Assembly: GCA_034660395.1 (NCBI GenBank)
Contig: JAYEJA010000098.1
Location: 1 to 11,146, forward strand
Origin: JAQVEM01 sp034660395
Lineage (GTDB): Bacteria; Actinomycetota; Humimicrobiia; Humimicrobiales; Humimicrobiaceae
Length of the DNA stretch: 11,146 bases
Reading direction: 5' to 3'
Below are positions 7,707-11,146 of this stretch, piece after piece. Every line of letters begins with the position of its first letter. The first letter of the stretch is position 1. Both the position numbers and the translations under genes were made by a program. Below the pieces are notes generated by a model that saw only the letters and a list, made by a program, of their open reading frames with translations, was not told the DNA's origin and searched no databases.

Positions 7707-7750
7707 AAAAAATTTTTAAATATAAAAAAGTGCAATAGTAAATTTTAAAA

Positions 7751-9034
7751 ATGGGTGTAAAAGATAAGATAAAAAACAATATAAGAAATAATATAAGCCA
7801 GCGGTATATCAAGAAATTACTGGGTATTCTTTCAGTCAAACCACTTCTTTACACATATGGAAATACGTTTCCGTCAAAAGCGGATAAATATCTCAATATC
7901 TTTACCATAGAAAGCCTGAAGAAAGCATACTCGGATAATAAAAAACCGGTATCCTACGGGTCAATTTTTCTGCCCTATGAAATGTTTCACGCGCTTGGGA
8001 TAACCCCTTTTCTCCCCGAGGTTATGGCCGGATTTACAGCAGGGCTGGGGCTAACATCCCAGACCCTTAAAGAAGCTTCTTCAAAATGGTATTCACAGGA
8101 TTTATGCACTTTCCATAGAAGCGCCTCCGGTGCGGTGGAGCTGGATTTATTCCCGGAGCCGGAATTTATCATAACCACCAATCTGGCCTGTGATGCCGCC
8201 CAGAAGTCATTCTACATAGACTCCATGAAATATAATATTGAAAAAAACTTTTACCAGATTGATGTACCTTATCATAATTCAGAAAAATCTCTCTCATATC
8301 TTACAGCTCAGATTAAAAATATATGTAACGATATATGTTTAAAAAGGGGCGAAAAACTTAATCTTAACCGTTTTAAAGAAGTTATCAATCTTTCCAACGA
8401 ATTTAGAAAATGGGCAATCAAGGCTAATAATTTAAGGAAGGAACTTATAAATTATCCCCCTTATTACAACGGCCTTAATTTCGTGCTGCCTTTTCACGCT
8501 CTTGCAGGAACAAAGGAAGCTGTAACCCTCTACAGGCAGATGTATGTGGAATTTAAGAATTATCTTGATAAAAAAGAAGGTACGGATACATATGATAACA
8601 GGCCGGTAAAAAGAATTATCTGGCTTCATCTTAAACCTTATTATAAAAGTGAAATTTTTTATATTCTAAACAGGGAAAATTACAGGGTAGTGTTTGAAGA
8701 GATAAATCATGTCTACTGGCCCGAACTTGATCCGGAAAAGCCTTTTGAAAGCATGGCTAAAAAAATGCTTTCACATTATCTTTCAGGAAGTATAGAAAAC
8801 AGGATTAACATGATTATCAAAGCAGCCGGGGATTACAAAGCTGACGGAGCCATCCTTTTTTCACACTGGGGCTGCAGACAGAGTAACGGCGGGGCAAGAA
8901 TTATAAAAGACAGTTTAAAAGAAATAAATGTCCCCACCCTTGTGCTTGACGGTGACTGTGTAAATAGAAATAACTCCTCACAGGGTCAGGCAAAAACCCG
9001 GCTTCAGGGCTTTATAGAGATTTTAAAATCTTAG
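7751..9034 (+). CDS. 2-hydroxyacyl-CoA dehydratase D-component family protein (Fe-S subunit 2, divergent)
   Basis: The 427-residue product is a distant paralogue of the preceding gene. The C-terminal signature is clear: SHWGCRQSNGGARIIKD (Cys375), VPTLVLDGDCVNR (Cys403) and SQGQAKTRLQGFIEIL. Likely cluster ligands are Cys119 (QDLCTFHR), Cys147 (NLACDAAQK) and Cys375. The first family cysteine is missing: where subunit 1 reads FCTYTPEEL, this one reads GSIFLPYEMF. This suggests the two are non-equivalent halves of a heterodimer, as in HgdA/HgdB or FldB/FldC. An extra N-terminal 45 residues rich in Lys, Asn and Ile precede the domain. A stop codon just upstream (7739-7741) excludes a longer reading frame, and there is no Shine-Dalgarno site before the ATG. 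The gene begins 44 bases after subunit 1. Confidence 0.86.
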   Translation: MGVKDKIKNNIRNNISQRYIKKLLGILSVKPLLYTYGNTFPSKADKYLNIFTIESLKKAYSDNKKPVSYGSIFLPYEMFHALGITPFLPEVMAGFTAGLGLTSQTLKEASSKWYSQDLCTFHRSASGAVELDLFPEPEFIITTNLACDAAQKSFYIDSMKYNIEKNFYQIDVPYHNSEKSLSYLTAQIKNICNDICLKRGEKLNLNRFKEVINLSNEFRKWAIKANNLRKELINYPPYYNGLNFVLPFHALAGTKEAVTLYRQMYVEFKNYLDKKEGTDTYDNRPVKRIIWLHLKPYYKSEIFYILNRENYRVVFEEINHVYWPELDPEKPFESMAKKMLSHYLSGSIENRINMIIKAAGDYKADGAILFSHWGCRQSNGGARIIKDSLKEINVPTLVLDGDCVNRNNSSQGQAKTRLQGFIEILKS

Positions 9035-9059
9035 TTAAAAATCGATAGAAAGGACTATA

Positions 9060-9833
9060 ATGTATACCTGCGGCATTGATGTAGGTTCAGTTTCCACTGA
9101 AGTTGTAATACTGAACTCGGAAAACGATAAGATTGAATCCTATGTAATAACTCCTACCGGTTCTAACAACAAAAACGCTGCACAGACAGGATTTGAAAAA
9201 TCCTTAAGTCAGGCAGAACTTGAAAGAGACGATATAACATCCGTCGTTGCTACCGGATACGGAAGAATAAATATACCCTTTGCAGATAAAAATATAACAG
9301 AGATAAGCTGCCACGGGCGCGGAGCTTCTTCCTTATTCCCTGATTTAAAAACAGTAATAGACATCGGAGGGCAGGACAGCAAGATTATAAAACTTTCTAA
9401 CGGAAACCCCGTAGATTTCCTCATGAATGATAAATGCGCTGCAGGAACTGGAAGGTTTCTGGAAGTTATGGCCAACGCACTGGAAATATCGCTGGAGGAT
9501 TTCGCCACCATCTTTATCAATACTAATGACAAGGTTGATATAACCTCTACCTGCACCGTTTTTGCAGAATCGGAAATAGTATCTCTTATAGGACACGGCG
9601 AGGATAAAAACAAAATAATAAAGGGCCTGGTATATTCCATTGCAGACAGAATAACCTCAATGGTTGAAAGAGTCGGTCTCGAGGAACAGGTATGTATGAC
9701 CGGAGGAGTAGCAAAAAATCTAGGTGTTGTAAAAGCACTTGAAGAAAAACTGGGAACCAGAATAAATATACCTGATGAGCCGCAGATTACAGGAGCTATT
9801 GGAGCTGCATATTTTGCACGTAAAATCAGCTGA
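9060..9833 (+). CDS. ATP-dependent activator of 2-hydroxyacyl-CoA dehydratase-type enzymes (HgdC/BadF/BadG/BcrA family)
   Basis: The 257-residue product has the actin/hexokinase-like ATPase fold of these activators: phosphate-binding GIDVGSVST (5-13), DIGGQDSK (101-108), TGGVAKN (214-220) and GAIGAA (245-250). The two cysteines that in the homodimer hold one [4Fe-4S] cluster are present: Cys126 (NDKCAAGTGRF) and Cys165 (STCTVFAESE). By family knowledge it hydrolyses ATP to push a low-potential electron from ferredoxin or flavodoxin into its partner Fe-S protein. Length matches HgdC-type single-domain activators (about 260 residues). The ribosome site AAAGGA lies five bases before the ATG, 25 bases after subunit 2, so this is the last gene of the operon. 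Its partner is almost surely the neighbouring pair. Confidence 0.93.
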   Translation: MYTCGIDVGSVSTEVVILNSENDKIESYVITPTGSNNKNAAQTGFEKSLSQAELERDDITSVVATGYGRINIPFADKNITEISCHGRGASSLFPDLKTVIDIGGQDSKIIKLSNGNPVDFLMNDKCAAGTGRFLEVMANALEISLEDFATIFINTNDKVDITSTCTVFAESEIVSLIGHGEDKNKIIKGLVYSIADRITSMVERVGLEEQVCMTGGVAKNLGVVKALEEKLGTRINIPDEPQITGAIGAAYFARKIS

Positions 9834-9838
9834 GATAT

Positions 9839-9900
9839 AAAAAAATCCCGAGTTATCTTTTACCCTGGCTCACGCTTTAGGTGACTCAACATCTCGGGAT
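9839..9900 (-). terminator. Intrinsic terminator of the minus-strand small RNA
   Basis: Read on the minus strand, ATCCCGAG (9900-9893) pairs perfectly with CTCGGGAT (9852-9845), directly followed by a run of T to 9839 (seven T counting the last stem base). The 40-base interval is large and contains a small inner stem TCAC/GTGA, so this may be a structural domain of the RNA as well as its terminator. On the plus strand the same stem has no T-run after it, so the intended direction is minus. Confidence 0.7.
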
Positions 9901-9906
9901 CCTTCC

Positions 9907-9937
9907 CTGGAACTTTTCTCAGGGACTTTCCAGTTTT
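9907..9937 (+). terminator. Possible intrinsic terminator of the dehydratase operon
   Basis: On the plus strand CTGGAA (9907-9912) can pair with TTCCAG (9928-9933), followed by TTTT and an AT-rich stretch. The stem is short. A competing hairpin TCCCTG/CAGGGA (9904-9909 with 9920-9925) uses part of the same bases. If used, the operon's 3' end would overlap the minus-strand RNA described at 9839-10010. Confidence 0.4.
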
Positions 9938-10016
9938 AATTTACTTTTTACATTCTTTCGTTTGTAAATTTCAGTTACTACTGAAAGTTGCCTTCTGTTC
10001 TATAAGGACAATTATA

Positions 10017-10044
10017 AATATACCAAAAAAGAATCTGGTGTCAA
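10017..10044 (-). promoter_or_regulatory. Strong sigma-A-type promoter of the small RNA
   Basis: On the minus strand a perfect -35 TTGACA (10044-10039) is followed after 16 bases by TATATT (10022-10017), preceded by TG as an extended -10 (TGGTATATT). A second TATAAT (10016-10011) abuts it but is too far from the -35. Upstream, 10045-10095 is a run of alternating A and T tracts that could act as an UP element. Transcription should start near 10010. This is the best -35 match in the window, and there is no minus-strand protein gene downstream for it to serve. Confidence 0.65.
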
Positions 10045-10143
10045 TAAGAATCTTAAAATTTTTCAAAAAATTTTTCTTTTTTTAAAAAAAAATGATATAT
10101 CAATAGGAAACCATAAACCTTTCTTCAAATACTCCCACCTTAT

Positions 10144-10172
10144 TTGAATATAGTAATCTACCCGGGTATAAT
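10144..10172 (+). promoter_or_regulatory. Sigma-A-type promoter of the cooC-like gene
   Basis: TTGAAT (10144-10149), a 17-base spacer and a perfect TATAAT (10167-10172) precede the cooC-like gene. A start near 10179 would leave a very short leader carrying AAGGAG (10184-10189). The gene is therefore probably expressed independently of the dehydratase operon. The spacer contains the GC palindrome CCCGGG, which stands out in this AT-rich stretch. Confidence 0.7.
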
Positions 10173-10195
10173 AGCTGAATTAAAAGGAGATTTAA

Positions 10196-10957
10196 ATGGC
10201 AACTAAAATTGTTTCTACGGGAAGAGGCGGAGCTGGAAAATCAACATTCGTGTCACTTATCTCCAGGTATCTTAACTCTCCCATGCTTCTTATTGACCTT
10301 GATCCCGATCAGAGTCTCCCTGATATGGTCGGGGCAGACCTGGAGAAAGAAAAGGTATCGACTGTATCAGCTGCACTTAATAATATTCTTGAGGAGAGAA
10401 AATCCAATGCAAGTCTCGCAGCAACCCCTCTTCCCGAAAAAATGGAATACGTACTTCAGGCCGAATGCCTTTATGAAGATAAAAATTTTGACTTAATAAC
10501 CCTGGGAACCAAGCTTACCAGAGGCTGCTACTGCGCTCCCGATGATATACTTAAAATGAACATACCAAGACTGGCAGAGAAGTATTCAACCGTTATTATT
10601 GATTCACCGGCAGGCCTGGAACATTTAAACCGGAAGGTTTTCTCAAGTATAGATGATTTATTTATCTTGCTTGATCCCTCGTCAAAGTCCATAAAGCATA
10701 TAGGGAGAGTTGAGGCAATAACAAGGGCAATAGGAATTAAATATAATCATCTTTATCTTATAGGGAATTATAGATTCGATGAAAGCTTGGAAAAAAAGTT
10801 CAGCGGCACAGGCGGAGTTTATTTAGGCAAAATAGAAAAAGATGATAATGTAGAAAAATATAACATTGACAGAAAGCCGCTGCTTGACTTACCCGAAGAC
10901 TCCCCTGCCTGCATATCCGTACGGAAGATATTAAAGAAAGCAGGTTACCTGAAATAG
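10196..10957 (+). CDS. cooC: CooC-type nickel-inserting ATPase (MinD/SIMIBI family)
   Basis: The 253-residue product is a P-loop NTPase of the MinD/CooC group: Walker A GRGGAGKST (9-17), switch region LIDLDPDQS (32-40) and Walker B TVIIDSPAG (132-140). The motif CYC at residues 111-113 matches the metal-binding C-x-C of CooC, which binds nickel and matures the C-cluster of carbon monoxide dehydrogenase with ATP hydrolysis. The family's signature lysine near the start of the Walker A (GKGG) is replaced by Arg10, while the nucleotide-binding Lys15 is kept. Length is normal for CooC. AAGGAG lies six bases before the ATG and the gene has its own promoter. No CODH or acetyl-CoA synthase gene is in the window; an insertion sequence begins about 60 bases downstream, so any partner genes lie beyond it or elsewhere. 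Confidence 0.88.
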   Translation: MATKIVSTGRGGAGKSTFVSLISRYLNSPMLLIDLDPDQSLPDMVGADLEKEKVSTVSAALNNILEERKSNASLAATPLPEKMEYVLQAECLYEDKNFDLITLGTKLTRGCYCAPDDILKMNIPRLAEKYSTVIIDSPAGLEHLNRKVFSSIDDLFILLDPSSKSIKHIGRVEAITRAIGIKYNHLYLIGNYRFDESLEKKFSGTGGVYLGKIEKDDNVEKYNIDRKPLLDLPEDSPACISVRKILKKAGYLK

Positions 10958-11037
10958 GTTTTCTTCTCGATTTACCGGCAAATCTCTCAATCATATCTCC
11001 ACCTCCATAATATTGCTTATGGGGTGAACCCTTAAGT

Positions 11038-11066
11038 TAGACACGATATTAACTTAAAGATAGAAT
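11038..11066 (+). promoter_or_regulatory. Internal promoter of the insertion sequence
   Basis: TAGACA (11038-11043), a 17-base spacer and TAGAAT (11061-11066) each match the sigma-A consensus in five of six positions. The -35 lies within the terminal repeat. Transcription should begin around 11073, inside the left arm of the inverted repeat that guards the transposase start. Confidence 0.5.
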
Positions 11067-11068
11067 AG

Positions 11069-11110
11069 CTGATGAGACTTACAAATACAAGAGATAGGAG
11101 GTCTCATCAG
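11069..11110 (+). promoter_or_regulatory. Inverted repeat able to block transposase translation on read-through transcripts
   Basis: CTGATGAGAC (11069-11078) is the exact reverse complement of GTCTCATCAG (11101-11110), separated by 22 bases. The right arm ends directly before the transposase ATG and overlaps the last base of its AGGAGG (11096-11101). A transcript from outside the element would carry both arms and could fold over the start region. A transcript from the internal promoter would lack about half of the left arm. This is the known logic of IS10 and IS50 control. Confidence 0.6.
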
Positions 11111-11146
11111 ATGAAAAGAAGCAGAAGAAACTTTAGCAGTGATTTT
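11111..11146 (+). CDS. IS3-family transposase OrfA (first 12 codons only)
   Basis: The visible start MKRSRRNFSSDF matches the usual opening of IS3-family OrfA proteins (K/R-rich, then NFS-x-x-F), the helix-turn-helix DNA-binding subunit. AGGAGG lies nine bases upstream. The gene runs off the right edge, so neither its integrity nor the presence of OrfB can be judged. Confidence 0.7.
   Translation, partial: MKRSRRNFSSDF

Larger units (their letters stand above)
9839..10010 (-). ncRNA. Candidate small structured RNA, family unknown
   Basis: A minus-strand unit of about 170 nt lies between the activator gene and cooC, bounded by a consensus promoter and an intrinsic terminator. Reading 5' to 3', four hairpins follow each other: H1 TTTCAGT/ACTGAAA with a four-base loop (9986-9969), H2 TTTACA/TGTAAA (9968-9947), H3 TCCCTG/CAGGGA (9925-9904), and H4 the terminator stem ATCCCGAG/CTCGGGAT (9900-9845). 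An alternative H3 pairing CTGGAA/TTCCAG (9933-9907) excludes the first form. I checked for features of SRP RNA, 6S RNA, tmRNA, RNase P, T-box and the common riboswitches and recognised none. A ten-codon frame MLSHLKREPG (9892-9860), with GGGAAGG upstream, lies in the H4 loop, so a tiny peptide is also possible. Its 3' half is antisense to the 3' untranslated region of the dehydratase operon. Existence as a transcript is inferred. Confidence 0.55.
11020..11146 (+). mobile_element. Left end of an IS3-family-like insertion sequence (partial)
   Basis: From TGGGGTGAACCC at 11020 the sequence continues with TTAAGTTAGACAC, which resembles the terminal inverted repeats of IS3-family elements (beginning TG and ending near GTTnGACA). 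An OrfA-like transposase start follows at 11111. The exact outer base could be 11020 or 11025 (TGAACCC). The right end and any target duplication are outside the window, so the boundary and subgroup cannot be settled. Confidence 0.7.

Noticed and set aside
9209..9640. Long minus-strand open frame (143 codons) opposite the activator gene
   Set aside because: It is a shadow of a strongly recognised gene (DIGGQDSK, CAAGTGRF motifs on the plus strand), with no ribosome site and no recognisable domain.
9839..9937. A plus-strand riboswitch or T-box controlling cooC
   Set aside because: The T-run follows the main stem on the minus strand only, cooC has its own promoter about 200 bases further right, and no T-box, SAM, cobalamin, TPP or c-di-GMP core motif is visible.
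9839..10010. Assignment of the minus-strand RNA to 6S RNA or SRP RNA
   Set aside because: The 5' and 3' ends do not pair into a closing stem as in 6S RNA, and the conserved SRP helix-8 sequence with its GNRA-type loop is absent.
10209..10496. Second plus-strand frame of 95 codons inside cooC
   Set aside because: It overlaps the P-loop and Cys-motif part of cooC in another frame, with no ribosome site of its own.
1..11146. tRNA or rRNA genes, CRISPR arrays
   Set aside because: I saw no cloverleaf with TTCAAATCC-type arms, no rRNA sequence and no spaced direct repeats; the only tandem repeat is the 9-bp coding repeat in rpsR.

Overview
The window comes from a low-GC, anaerobic, probably spore-forming Firmicute of the Clostridia type. 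The evidence is the gene order rpsF-ssb-rpsR-yybS, strong Shine-Dalgarno sites on most genes, a zinc-type (C+) ribosomal protein S18, a GerMN-domain lipoprotein, oxygen-sensitive 2-hydroxyacyl-CoA dehydratase-type Fe-S proteins, and a CooC-type nickel ATPase of the kind that serves carbon monoxide dehydrogenase. The species cannot be named from this sequence.

Left part, minus strand (1-2270): a ribosomal/replication operon, rpsF (S6), ssb, rpsR (S18) and a DUF2232/YybS membrane protein cut by the window edge. It has an extended -10 promoter and a leader hairpin that can cover the rpsF Shine-Dalgarno site. Both ribosomal protein genes start with TTG, and S18 carries an N-terminal extension built from a 9-bp tandem repeat.

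Middle part, minus strand (2360-5706): nicotinamidase (pncA-like) and an archaeal-type nicotinate phosphoribosyltransferase (pncB-like) form a two-step NAD salvage pair. A histidine-phosphatase gene and an MscS channel gene follow.

Right part, plus strand (5986-9833): after a divergent intergenic region come a GerMN lipoprotein, two divergent paralogues of the 2-hydroxyacyl-CoA dehydratase / benzoyl-CoA reductase / double-cubane-protein family, and their ATP-dependent Fe-S activator. No CoA-transferase, CoA-ligase or acyl-CoA dehydrogenase lies beside them, so the substrate is open.

Region 9834-10195 has no protein gene of note. It holds a well-formed minus-strand transcription unit that I cannot assign to any known RNA family: a consensus promoter, four consecutive hairpins and an intrinsic terminator. 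Its 3' half is antisense to the 3' untranslated region of the dehydratase operon. A cooC-like gene with its own good promoter follows (10196-10957). The window ends in the left end of an IS3-family-like insertion sequence, whose transposase start is guarded by a 10-bp inverted repeat that only read-through transcripts would carry in full.

The best candidates for undescribed biology are the small RNA at 9839-10010 and the dehydratase-like pair with its activator and lipoprotein partner.
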